DNA of 64,000 nt from Laccaria trichodermophora (lineage: Eukaryota; Basidiomycota; Agaricomycetes; Agaricales; Hydnangiaceae). The DNA is taken from contig JACTVC010000017.1 in the NCBI GenBank assembly GCA_018417955.1, positions 620,001-684,000 of the forward strand. The letters are read 5' to 3'. Each line of letters starts with the position of its first letter. The first letter of the stretch is position 1. The notes under the pieces are model-generated. The model was not told the DNA's origin. It ran no database searches and worked only from the letters and a program-made list of their open reading frames with translations. The translations under genes and the position numbers were made by a program. Shown one piece after another: positions 35,140-45,758 of the stretch.

Positions 35140-35900
35140 CCACGAAGCAGGCCTGGGGAATTCCTGGCTCACATGGAAGAGGGCCTACCAGGGCAAGCGA
35201 ATGCGGTGAACGTTCGGTATGTTTGTCCCGATCAACTTCCGGAGCCATCATCGCTAACAAATGTGAACGCCAGGTCGACGTCGTCGATTCTCCAAGGGGC
35301 TTCAATGCCCGTTATCTCTGGTGGAGAGTTCAACAGTTTTGGAGGCGACTATAATGGCATAACCATCAACATTTGTAAGATTTTATCTTCGGAATTGTGT
35401 TGTTTATTCAAGAACTGGTACTAGATCAATGTCACGGTGTGCCACGTCGCTGGCGGTATAGGGACGATCGACACGAGTCGGTGAGTAGTTTATCTAGAGA
35501 ACAACACTTGTTCTGCTGAAGGCTTAGACAAATTCATTCAGTCATATACTCTGCGTCGAGGCCAGCGAAATCTCAAAAGAGGTACGAATACATACTTCAT
35601 CACAACATTGCCATCTAACCTGCCAGTTCAGATCATCATATGGTTTCTCGAGACGTGAGTCGAAATACATATGTCCCTATCGCTATGCTTACGCCTCCCC
35701 CAGTCATTGGATAAGGGAGACGAAGATTTTATAAAGGAGAGCAGTAGTGCATTTTATGAGCGCCAATTGTTGGTGTTGCCCAATAAACACGTTTTTTTTT
35801 TGGTTGACGGGGACCTCTTCAGGGCATACACAAGTATCTTAAGGGCATACCAACATTGGCACGCTCCCATATGGGGATTGCATAAGTAAACGACGCATTG
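35140..35900 (+). pseudogene. R unit, copy 1: short multi-exon gene remnant
   Basis: A first exon MEEGLPGQANAVNV, a GTATGT intron and a second exon with SILQGASMPVISGGEFN and GGDYNGITINI are visible. More short exons (HNIAI, ETSLDKGDEDFIKESSSAFY) lie to 35.8 kb. The same arrangement recurs at 45.8-47.7, 50.8-51.9 and 63.7 kb. The GGEFNxxGGDYNxITINI block resembles the Gly/Asn-rich leader that begins many Agaricomycete NACHT/NLR-like proteins; that link is an inference. No NACHT or repeat domain follows. Confidence 0.5.
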
Positions 35901-37060
35901 AGTAGATAAACGACATATTTGAATGGAGTCTGTTGCTATTTCTTGTGTGATGTGCCATCGAAAATTATACCTCTCTAGATGCTGCTAGACTACCTTGAAA
36001 TTTTATTCTCGGTCAGAAAAAAGAAGTAAGTGTTATGAGGTCTAGGACTACTTTCTGAATACTTTTTTTTGAACGTCTGTCTTGAATGCAGATCTCACTA
36101 ACCAATTCATGACGGACACGGGGAGGTGAGTTCTTGATGTCGCATCGTCAAGAAATAGCATAATTACGCTGTCAACAATTGACACTCTTTACTCTTTAGA
36201 AATCGCTACTTGAACTTTGAGCTCTACGAGAGGACGCTCATGACGTCTGGCGGAAAATTTTCAGGAGATAAAGGCCTTTTGGGACGGTCTCATTCGAGAT
36301 TGATAAGTGCATGCGGGGTGTTGATGCCCTAGAAAGGGACTGCGAGGTATGTTCTTCTTAGCCGTTGCCCTCCCCGATTAACACGATGCACACATAAACC
36401 GCGCAAAAGTTCTAGGGAGCTGGTGGGGTGACAGGTTCATTTAGATACATGCTTTACTTTCCATCATTCATCACTGTCCCACTTGACTCCTTGTCATCGC
36501 CAGTGTAAAATTAAGAGACAAAATAATTATGATACAGGAAAGGACGCTGAATACATTCGAAGAGAACTAATAGTGGATGACCTAGCCGCTCCTCCTCAAG
36601 AACGTGTCGTCATCCGTCGTTGGCCAAAAGAAAATTGAGTGGGCAGCTTTGAGCTTGACCTTGCGGTAGCGTCGGATGCCAGTGGGGAGTCTTGGTCTCC
36701 TCCAATGGAGAATGAGGGACTATATGGACTTTGATGAGGTCGATACGTACGTACGCCCCTCATTTAGGTTCATAGAGTCAAAACGACCAAGACCCTCTCT
36801 TTCCTCCTTTAATCATTGCGTCGGATATCAACGACCTCGACGAAGCGCAGCCTCCCAGCACAGTTCACCAACCAGATATCAGTCCATTGAGAACTTTCAA
36901 TGTGGACCGGCTAGCTGTATCCTCACTCCGCGCAAATGAAGAGACCCGCAAAAGCCAGCTTAGCCGAGATGGGCCATCGTTGCGATGGAAGCTCGAATTT
37001 GTGAAAAAAGCTTTGGCAAGGCATCCGAGGCGAGTTTGCTACACCGTCGATTGGGACATG
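35901..37060. other. Decayed sequence, no assigned gene
   Basis: Fragments such as YLNFELYERTLMTSGGKFSG (about 36205) and ELIVDDLAAPPQERVVIRRW (about 36565) read as protein, but with stops and shifts between them. The family was not recognised. Confidence 0.3.
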
Positions 37061-37061
37061 A

Positions 37062-38858
37062 AAGGCCCACATCCATGACCATTGCCCAAGTGCACTTCAA
37101 AATTCAAATCCAAAGTCGATTTAGATAGATACGGACAGGCGCTTATCAAGTCCAGGTCATCTTCGTAGAAGGAAAACGAGAACACAGAGAACTAATCGTC
37201 CGTTTCGAAGATGCACAAGCTTGGAGGTGGCCTGCAAGATGAGGCTGAGGTGCGTGGTACGCGGGAGTGGAAAGATTATGGGGAGGTTCGGAAGAGTGGC
37301 GAGAGGTGGCGTTTGGCTAGGACAGGAAAAGGAAAAAACGGAAGAAGAGGCAGACGAGGAACGGACGACCGTTGGGATAGGTGGTGGTGGATATATCGGC
37401 ACCGAAGCTTCTTCAGATTTGTTATTTGCTAGCAGAAGGTAGAGCAGGGAGAGTAGGGGAGTGGAAGATGGTGTAAGAGGAGTAGTGGATTGTGTAACGG
37501 GGGGTGAACATAGATTCGGGGCATGAGGAGTTTTGTGTGTCGAGGAGGGAGGCGCAAGAACGAAGTGAAGAGGGATTTGGGCCATTTGTAGGAAACATCT
37601 ATGAATGCGAGTCAGGGGACGGCTCCGTTGGTGGACAATGGGCAAATTGAGCTGCAGAGAGAATGATGTCGTTTTGAGTAAAGATGTCGTCGCCGAGTCC
37701 AAGGTGAAGGTGAGACCAACCCTTCCGATAGCATCGTCGTTTCATCTCAAGCACCTACCTATATGCGCGCAGAACCACCTAAACTGCATGCACCTTCCCC
37801 TTCCACGCAGTTTCTTTCATAAAACCCATGAACTATATGAGCAACATTTTTCCCTTCAAGCAGGTCGTTGCGGATTCGTATAGGTATAAACGTAAGGGAA
37901 GGTCGATATTGAGGAGCATTCGGAGCTCCAAGGGAGGCTGATAGAGGACGTTTGGTGGGCCCACATCTGTGAAGAGAGGGGATGATGAAGTTAGAAGGGA
38001 AAAGGAATAGGGTAGGAGCACCTTGGACACCGATGTAGATGCTAGCGTATCGGAGAATAAGTGTATGTCCATGAATCTGTGCTAGTGGTATGGGTTTGTT
38101 AGAACTGGGAAAAGGACAGCAAAGCAAATGAAACAAACCTTTGATTCTTTCGGCATCTCCTGCCCTCGAAGTCCGCTTCGCATCGTCCTCCGCTTCATGA
38201 GCACGTATCTCCGGTGGGTCCTCAGCGTAACGGAATGTTTGGGTTGCTGTCCGAACACCGTCTGTTGCTCGTCGAAAAGTTGTCCTAGTAGTGATCGAGC
38301 TCTTCAATATTTCGACAATTATGGCGCAGGGCGTTTAGGTCATGGGTTCTAGGGGGCTGGGTCAGAGACGGAGGAGGGACTGAGATGCAGAGGAACGTAC
38401 GCGTCATTTTTCCAGCGTTGGCACCATGACTATGTAGCTCAGCCAACTCCTGGCGCGAGATCTGGAAGCGGTATGTATAGCCGACTGATGAACAACTTGA
38501 GCAGAATTAGAACTCGTCGTCGATATGCACCAAACCCAAGCACTCACTCAAACAGAGCCAAGACGCAATTCTTCTCTTCAGTTACGGCCGAGTCCGCAAA
38601 TGTCTACCAGAGTTTCTGGACAGGCGTCTCGTGCTCTACAGCTAGGTGTTCCTCGGCTCCAGAGCGTGTTGTCAATTCCTCCCCCCCCATATTCGGCTGT
38701 TTTGTGTGGGTTTGGAAAAACGATCTGTCTGGGGTGGCGTTGGTGTTGATTTAGGCGACGAGTGCTTGAATATAATTGGCGCGGTTCTCAAGCAGGTACG
38801 CAATCACAGTAAGAAATAGTCGAAGAGAGGTCGCGAAGCCACAGCTGGCAAGTCACTA
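37062..38858 (-). pseudogene. Dispersed family X, copy C
   Basis: It is homologous to copies A, B and D. The best-kept part is minus-strand 37759-38307, which stays open for 182 codons across what are introns or UTR in other copies; it contains DPPEIRAHEAEDDAKRTSRA and IIPSLHRCGPTKRPLSASLG. The C-terminal third is missing beyond about 37062, and stops interrupt other blocks (a stop inside the segment equivalent to PCAVLVEIW in A and D). Its 5' flank continues into the AGTCACT site later used by two transposons. Confidence 0.6.
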
Positions 38859-39594
38859 GGTGACTTTCCGTAACTCAAATTTATAAAAATGAATAAATCT
38901 GACCCTTATCGGAGTTTGAAACGAGAACTTCACACGACAGTTTGTTGGAGTGAATAAACTGTAACGCCAACTGATTAGATTCTATTAGATTTATTTCCTT
39001 GCCTCCAATAAACTCACTTCCCTCCCATCTGGGCTACTTTGTGGTCATGCAGGCCCATGGTTGGGTCTATCATGGCTGACACTTGATATACTCAGCCAAC
39101 AAGTAAGGCCACCCAAAAAACGAAGCCCAGGAAATGTCAAATGAGCTGAAAAGGACCATGGTCCAGTGAGTTGGTGTTGAGAAGAGTGTTTGTGGAGGGA
39201 AAAACATGTTCAGGGAGGGAATTTTGTATCCACAATAAATTTCTACTGCTAATGAACTCTGTAGTGGTATAAAACTGCAACCAGAGAGGGCAGAATGTCC
39301 TCAGCCATAGGAGAATTGCATGGGGGATAGCCTGATGAGGTAGAGCTGACTAAGCCGGGTGGGAAGTAAACGCACCTGAGAAGGAAAGGTTTCCTCTTGG
39401 CAGGGTTTATTCGTGCGTTTGATATCTGTTCGAGGGGTCTGTACCCTCTGAATAGATTAAGGTTTGTAACTGGGTTCCAACCAGGGACTCCATCAAAGTT
39501 GAACCCTTACAAGACTCGGCATCCCGGCAAAGGACCCTAGATCTCGTCGATTTATTCAAATCTAGAAAATTTGTGTTACGGAAAGTCACCCACT
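38855..39594. mobile_element. 732-bp DNA element (TE1) with GGTGACTTTCCGTAAC ends
   Basis: Element 38859-39590 has inverted ends GGTGACTTTCCGTAAC followed by CAAATTT in both directions. A short CACT lies on both sides. It is inserted exactly between the left target-site copy (AGTCACT, 38851-38857) and the left end of the larger element TE2, so it arrived after TE2. Only short frames lie inside. Confidence 0.75.
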
Positions 39595-40858
39595 CTCAGT
39601 AAAAACGAAAGTCAGGTCAAGTCACAAGAAGGTCATGTGAAGTCACGTTGATACATGCGAAGTCATGTGGCGCTCACTTCTGTATCTGCAAAGATTTCAC
39701 GGCCTAACTGAAGTCAAGGAATGGTCAATTTCAAGTCATGTTGTAGTCCAGTCCTCGTCAGCTGAATCACTATCTGAATCACCTTCATCCTCTTTTCAAC
39801 CACCCTTGGCATGACACTTTGACATCACGTGAAACCTCGAAGGCCAATTAGGCCTTCGAGGTCATAATCACTCATGGCGCTCCCTGCTAAATCCTAATTG
39901 AGAATGCTATCGGGGGACAGATCTCAGTGTCCCAGTACTACTGAGTGCCTGACGCTACTTACCGCCCCAGCACTCCCGAGTGCTCAACACTTCTCAGCGA
40001 CAACCGGACTGTCAGCACGTAAATTTGCCAGTGATTTCACCAATTATAGCTATGTATGTCAGACTCAAAAAGAAAATGATGATATCCATTTTTACGAGCT
40101 GACAATGGAGTTGTACACTAGAATTGAGCGTTCAGCGCCCACTGGACTTGACTACAAAAGTATATGCTGGCAGGCTCGTTGTGACGGTGTCGGAAAAAGC
40201 AATACTGCCGAGCGCATTGTCGCCATGCCGTTGGAAATTTTCATAGGGCTCCTGCCACAATAACTGTGCCATACTGACGGCTGCCATTGGGACTGTCTCC
40301 TGAGATTGAACGAGCAGGAAATCATGGTGTGGCCTGTTCTGCTTACGGCTGTACCACTGGAGCTGGTGGTGAACGAGCGCATTGTGGTCCTGCCGCAATG
40401 ACCGCGCTGCGGAAGCGAGAGCACAAAGAAAATGGGACAGCAACAACAAGAAGCTGCCGCTTACTTCCTCTTGCACTCCCTGGATCCGGCACGCACTCTA
40501 CCTCAATGACTTTGGGCCCAGATTGCGCAGCCGAGAGGGTGGGGGATGTGAACAAAAGCAGCATTATGCAGAGAAGCGAACATTGAAAAGGAAATCAGAC
40601 AGTGGAAGGTGACGCTGAGGACACGAGTGGCGAGTGGTTGTGCACATGCCGGTGGTCAGCTACGTCACCACACAGAAACCCGTGCTGCTGAAGCTAGTGG
40701 TTGGTGGGGCTGCCACGCTTGACTACCCATGTTGTTCTGCACTGAGGCTTGACTGCCCAATCCTTCGACTCTGCTGACCGGACACTGCATGGACGCATCA
40801 TCGTGATGCTCAACCACCCCATCCCTTGACTCAACCAGCTGAGTACTGTGCGCTGAAA

Positions 40859-41812
40859 CTATGGCGCTTCATAATCGTGTTCTTCGTTAGTTGATTCATC
40901 ATCATGATCACAAGTGGATGGGGTGGGCGACAAAGGGCGTATGGGCCGGCGAGGTAGAGGAGCACTGGGAGATTGCAGGTCTGATGGAAAGCCATGCGCC
41001 AAAAGACCTGCTGGAAACGTTGAGGCAGTTGGATTGGCATCAAACAGGGTGCATCGAGGGGAGAGGAAGGCGAAAAACGGGTTTACGGCAGTTGTGATTG
41101 TCGTGGACACGTCAGCAGCAGGAGCAAGTGCGTTGGGACCAGCGGTTCCAGGTGCTGGTGTTTGCGGAGCATCACTGGAAGATATGGCGCTGCTTGCAGT
41201 AGCAGCGGCGGGGTCAACAAAGCTAGTGGACACAGTGGTGCCACTAGCAGAGGCGGAGGTGGAGGCAGCGGGGTCAGCAGAGCTGGTGGGCACAATGGAG
41301 CCAGTGGCAGAGGCAGAGGCGGCAGCAGCAGCAGGTGTTCCCAAAGGGCTCGAGCTGGAGCGCAGTGCAGGGGCCAGGTTGCACTGATTGTTGGCAGGGC
41401 GTTCTCGTCAGGAACGTAAGCAAACTGGGGGCATCAAGGGGTGAAGAGGGTGAAAGAAAACGATGACAGGATCATAACAATGATCGGGAGAGGGGGGGGA
41501 CTCTATCTGAGCTAATAAAGGGCCCGCATTTGCGAAGAGGGGTGGGGAATAATCAAAAGGAAGCATTCTCGAACATTGGGGAATGGTCCAGCAAATCTGA
41601 CGAACGTAGCTGTTTGATAAACATGAACAATATCGATGAAAGGTCAAACGTTCACTTACAATCCAGATGGGTGTTGCGCTTGAAAGAGCAGCGACGTGCA
41701 GGGGTGCTAGAGACGGACCGTGATTAGAGGCCAAGGATAGATACTGCAGGCTTGATGACGAGCATGATGAAAGGAGGTGAGCACCAGCAAAACAAAGTAG
41801 TGTATCCAACAT
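40859..41812 (-). other. Ala/Ser/Pro-rich open frames inside TE2
   Basis: A minus-strand frame of 161 codons (40859-41344) is low-complexity (runs of Ala, Ser, Thr) and ends DHDDESTNEEHDYEAP. Upstream a frame from 41812 begins MLDTLLCFAGAHLL and reaches a GTAAGT donor. They could be exons of one hypothetical gene or compositional artefacts. No family recognised. Confidence 0.25.
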
Positions 41813-42383
41813 TGGGTCACATGCTCACAAAAACATGTGATGGGGTGTTCGGGCTGGGAAATAAAAACATAGAACTGGCATAGCAAACTCGATTCTTACT
41901 AAAATATTCTATCATTCAATAAAATCATAGAGTAACATCGCCGAAACAACTTTAGATAGGCAGTTTTTTGAAAGGGTTGAAAAAAGTAAAAGTCTGACTG
42001 GACCTAAGGGTTGACGACAATTTTGTATATAAACTGTGGACACCTTCGACGACTTATGAAACATCCACCGCAAGGAGAATCATTGTAAATTCATTTGGCT
42101 AAATAGTGAAATTCCTTCAACTGATTTATTGGATCTTCAAGTGTTTCAGAAGGGAATTGACTGCCAGAAACAAGTTTGTGTTTCCATGATCTCCGAGTCT
42201 GAAAAGTACCTCGTTGCGATCTATGATATCTACATAACAAAGTACTTCCTTAGCCATTGTTTAAGTACGCTGCTCTACTCTCAGCTACACTGAACTCCCA
42301 TTCATGTGTAGCCAGTGACCGGTTACCGGTGACCTGTTGCCTGGAAAACATATGGGGCATGTATTCCGAATGGGAGAACACGC

Positions 42384-42480
42384 ATGGGGCTAGCGGTCGT
42401 ATGGTCTGTTAAAGCTTACAGTGTTTTAGTTGAGGTTAATTCCATACAACCTAGATATCACGCGTTCAATTCTCACCTTC
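42384..42480 (+). ncRNA. tRNA-like (SINE-head) sequence inside TE2
   Basis: GGCTAGCGGTCGTATGGTC is A-box-like and CGCGTTCAATTCTCACC is B-box-like about 65 bases downstream. No complete tRNA fold. Possibly a third member of the tRNA-derived group seen at 22.4 and 28.8 kb. Confidence 0.35.
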
Positions 42481-42639
42481 CTGTTGAAAAAGATAAGAGG
42501 GCAGACACGATATGAAGGAGAAAGCAGCATGCACAAGTGCCAACGATAATCTTTGCGCGTCTCTACTCTGAAAAGTAAATGGGAAATTCTATACAAAGAT
42601 TTAGATGATGATACCACGGAGAACCTTGCATTTTAATGT

Positions 42640-42999
42640 AGCACTTACCTCTGAAATGGGCCTTCTGCCAACCTTCTGCTCGATTATTTCCTCCACTTCG
42701 ACAACCTCCGCCTTTGGCTGGTTTTCTTCTTCAATTCGTCTACTACATCATCTTGTGAATCAGGGAGTTGGCTCAGGGTCTTTGATGCGTTGTAGCGGTT
42801 TGATTCTGGCAGAGTGAGTCGTTGATAGAGCGTTCCGAAGGCAGGAATGAGCGAGAGGCCGACGAGGACTCTCCAAACTTCGTTCAAGTCAGTTAATGTG
42901 AGGGCAAGCTTTGGTTGAACAACTTACTGCCGTCGACCTTGGATATTCCATGTGTCCCCTCAATCGCGCCTTTGCAGATAGCGAGAACAATGAGTTTCA
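42640..42999 (-). pseudogene. Fragment of an inorganic phosphate transporter (PHO84-like, MFS)
   Basis: Minus-strand exons read VKLIVLAICKGAIEGT and KVDG. A GTAAGT...GAAG intron follows, then WRVLVGLSLIPAFGTLYQRL and TLPESNRY, and DDVVDELKKK. After a one-base shift near 42720 comes AEVVEVEEIIEQKV, ending at a GTAAGT donor. This corresponds to the middle of fungal H+/phosphate symporters: the end of one transmembrane half and the start of the central cytoplasmic loop. It has no start, no stop and no flanking transporter exons, and it lies inside TE2. It is a captured or inserted gene fragment and not expected to function. Confidence 0.7.
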
Positions 43000-43106
43000 C
43001 TTCAGAAAATCAGTGCGGCGGACAATCATTACACCGTGCCTGGTGGGTATGCCGCCATGGAGGCACCTACAAGCAATTGGCACGAGATAAGTGTTGAAAC
43101 TTTGTA

Positions 43107-43450
43107 CTAAAGCGAGGGAATGTACTTAATTCGAATACCACACGTTGGGACTGGCGAAAACAAGTCGCTCACGGGTTTCCCGTGGAACCTGTTGACACGA
43201 AAAGTCCTCGCCTTCACCTCCAAAAGCAAGGGCGTCAACCCCAAGAGCGAACAATATCGCATGCAGTTCGAAGAGGGCAGCGGCGCGAGGATCTTCGAGC
43301 ACCACGAAGACTTGGACACCCTCTCTCCCCTGTAGAAGTTTTTAGTGCTAAACGTCAATGCTCCGAGTACAGGATATGCCGAACTATTTTGCTGACAAGT
43401 TCTGGGAAATCCACACCTCGAATATGTTCGTGCCGTCGATAGGATACGCC
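43107..43450 (+). pseudogene. Unidentified exon-like fragment inside TE2
   Basis: Plus-strand frame 43120-43335 reads SLTGFPWNLLTRKVLAFTSK and VNPKSEQYRMQFEEGSGARI, ending in TAG. It looks like genuine protein sequence but I cannot assign it. On the minus strand 43380-43450 begins MAYPIDGTNIFEVWI. These may be further captured fragments. Confidence 0.3.
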
Positions 43451-44087
43451 ATCCTGTAGACTTGAGGGAGTTCAGATGCCACTGGCACGTAAGCCGCCTC
43501 TTGAATATGTTGCATTAGTGTTCAACTCACCATCATGTTTCCACTGTCCAGTCCATTGTCCAAATTACCAACCAAAGCAAATGACATTATAAAAGGAAGA
43601 CGGTGAGCTCAACGTAGAGCAAGGCGCAAATTGATCATTGTGTTTGGTAACTAAGAAGCAGCATCGGCAAGCAAGTCAGCAAGCGCTGTCAAAAAGACAT
43701 CGGCGGATCGAAGAAAAGAAGCAAGGTTCTAACCAAGACATGAGTATTTTTAGACTGGCCGTCGGTCAGCGTCGGTCAGACATTTTTTAGTGCTTTCAGT
43801 CTTTAATAGTACTTTCTAACAGATCTCGATGCGGTGCTAATCTATATATAGATGGCAGTGCCGAGCGACCGAGGTCTTGAAGGCCAATTACCTATTGCCA
43901 AAGAATTGGCCTTAGAAGGCTTCGATCACTAATAACTGTCATGCCTTAGGTGTTTTCAACCACACTGTCAACAGGCAATTTGTTGAAGTCCATTCAAACT
44001 CCAACATCAGGTGATCATATTGAGTTTTGAGTCAGTGTGAAAATTCCTCATTCTTCCCAAGTTCTTCCTTCCCACCACACCCACCAG

Positions 44088-44640
44088 AGGTCGACGAATG
44101 GCCTTCTCCCTCGCGCGACGAACGGCCTCCTCTCTCGACGAACGGTTTCCTCCCTCAACGGATGCTCCCTCAATGAGTGGTCTCCCTCTGAACGACCGGT
44201 GTCCTCCCTCAACAACTGGTATCAAGAAGAGGTCTAATTCACAAGTCGACAGACGGCCTCCTCTCCCCTGCGCTGAGTGGCCTCCTCTTCCAATGGATGG
44301 TCGCTTCTTCCAACGGACGGTCTCCTCCCACTGCATGTTAGGTAGTACCATCCCAAGGGCTTCCTCCCTCCCTTGACGAACGGCCTCCTCTCTCGATGGA
44401 CGGTCTCGAGATGGTCTTGCCATCAACGAAGTCTCCTGGATGGTATCCCCTCGGCGTACTGTCTCCTCCCCTGCTGAATAGTATCCTTTCTCCTCCCTCG
44501 ATGACTGTCTCCTAGCTGAACCATCTCCTCCGTTGATGAATGGGCTCTCAGCCTACCCCTACCTTTATGAATGGTGTCCTCGACCTCCCCCCGATTTCGA
44601 CAAGCACTCTCCTCTCTTCTTCGACAAAGGGACAAACAGC
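44088..44640. repeat. Short degenerate minisatellite inside TE2
   Basis: Many diverged copies of an approximately 20-bp unit (CGACGAACGGCCTCCTCTCT and variants such as GATGGACGGTCTCC) lie in direct order. The Arg/Glu-rich frame on the minus strand (REEAVRQGREEA and similar) is a translation of the repeat. Confidence 0.75.
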
Positions 44641-45130
44641 CTCTTCTCATATGAAGATGCTGCAGCTTGGACTTCAAGTGGTTGATATAAGCTAGAGGGC
44701 TGTATGTACAGAAATAGTCAGTATGCTTGGGGAATATATGATTTTACACTTCCATGACTCTGACTTGGTGTGTTGCGATGAGAAATACATGAGTAACATG
44801 ACTGGAATGAGACAATTACATGACTACAGCATAACTTTTTATTTGACTACCAAATGACTACCAAATGACTGTAACCTGACATCAGGAGACGGGACCACAC
44901 GACTTAACATGACCAAAGCCGGACTTGGCGAAGTCAACTTGTAGTCAAAATTTTGTAAAAAAGACTGCTTTTAGTCATGTCGTGCATTTTCGTGCAGTAG
45001 CATGACTACCATATGACCGAGACCTGACGAATTGTTTTTACTGAGAGTCACTTGGTAAAACCAAAGTAACGCGATTGCAACGTCACACACTGGCTGGTCA
45101 CACCAGTCACACATAAACAGAGCAGCTTAT

Positions 45131-45740
45131 AACACTGCGGGCCCTGGCTTATATATCCAGTGGGTCTAACATGAAAAAATGGGGTAGATATTAATAATAA
45201 TGCTACCTTTTAACTACTGGATTTACTTGAAAGATATTTAAAATCTTTTATTTCATTTTAGCATTTTTTTTCCATTGGAGCTATTAGGAATTTTGTGGGT
45301 GGGTAAATGTCAAAGATATGGGAGAAGAAATTTCTACAAAAGGCAATGCTATATCTGCAGCAGATATGTGGATGATATGAATGACCACGAGGTTAAGAAA
45401 TTTCCAAATATAGCAGTTTTCTCCTAATTCAGCAAGTGTTAGCTCAGGGAATACTGCTATATTTGGAAATTTCTTAACCTCATGGTCATTCATATCTTCC
45501 ACATATCTGCTGCAGATATAGACTTGCCTTTTGTAGAAATATCTTCTCCCATATCTTCGACATTTATCCACCCACAAAATTCCTAATAACTCTGACGGAA
45601 AAAAAATGCTAAAATGAAATAAAAGATTTTAAATATCTTTGAAGTAAATCCAGTAGTTAAAAGGTAGCATTATTATTAATATCTACCCCATTTTTTCATG
45701 TTAAACCCAGTGGATATATAAGCCAGGGCCCGCAGTGTTA
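45131..45740. mobile_element. 605-bp near-perfect palindrome (foldback-type MITE)
   Basis: 45133-45737 consists of two inverted arms of nearly 300 bases with ends CACTGCGGGCCCTGGCTTAT and complement, meeting near 45434 around CAGCAAGTGTTAGCTC. Arms differ by only scattered substitutions and small indels. The flanks read TAA and TTA. Termini starting CACTG and the T/A-rich flank recall the 257-bp element at 22464-22720. A transcript would fold into one long hairpin. Confidence 0.88.
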
Positions 45741-45758
45741 CTAGTAGCTTGTTGTCAG

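Larger units (their letters stand above)
39595..45052. mobile_element. 5.45-kb DNA transposon (TE2) carrying gene fragments
   Basis: Inverted ends CTCAGTAAAAAC (39595) and complement (to 45045) are followed by subterminal arrays of AGTCATG-type words on the left and CATGACT-type words on the right. The 7-bp site AGTCACT occurs at 45046-45052 and, on the far side of TE1, at 38851-38857. The paralogous unoccupied site at 63250-63256 reads GCAAGTCACTTGGTAAAACC, matching both flanks. Inside are a phosphate-transporter fragment, a tRNA-like sequence, a minisatellite and unidentified exons, but no transposase I recognise. Structure and cargo resemble Pack-type TIR elements. Confidence 0.65.

Noticed and set aside
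37157..37702. 181-codon minus-strand frame in X copy C
   Set aside because: It joins segments that are in different frames in the other X copies; openness here is due to deletions, so I treat it as part of the pseudogene.
39430..39540. Possible tRNA on the minus strand within TE1
   Set aside because: There are GGTTCAAC- and GGTTGGAACC-like words, but no acceptor, D or anticodon stem pairs, so it is not a tRNA gene.
44007..44426. 139-codon Arg/Glu-rich minus-strand frame
   Set aside because: Direct translation of a 20-bp minisatellite inside TE2.
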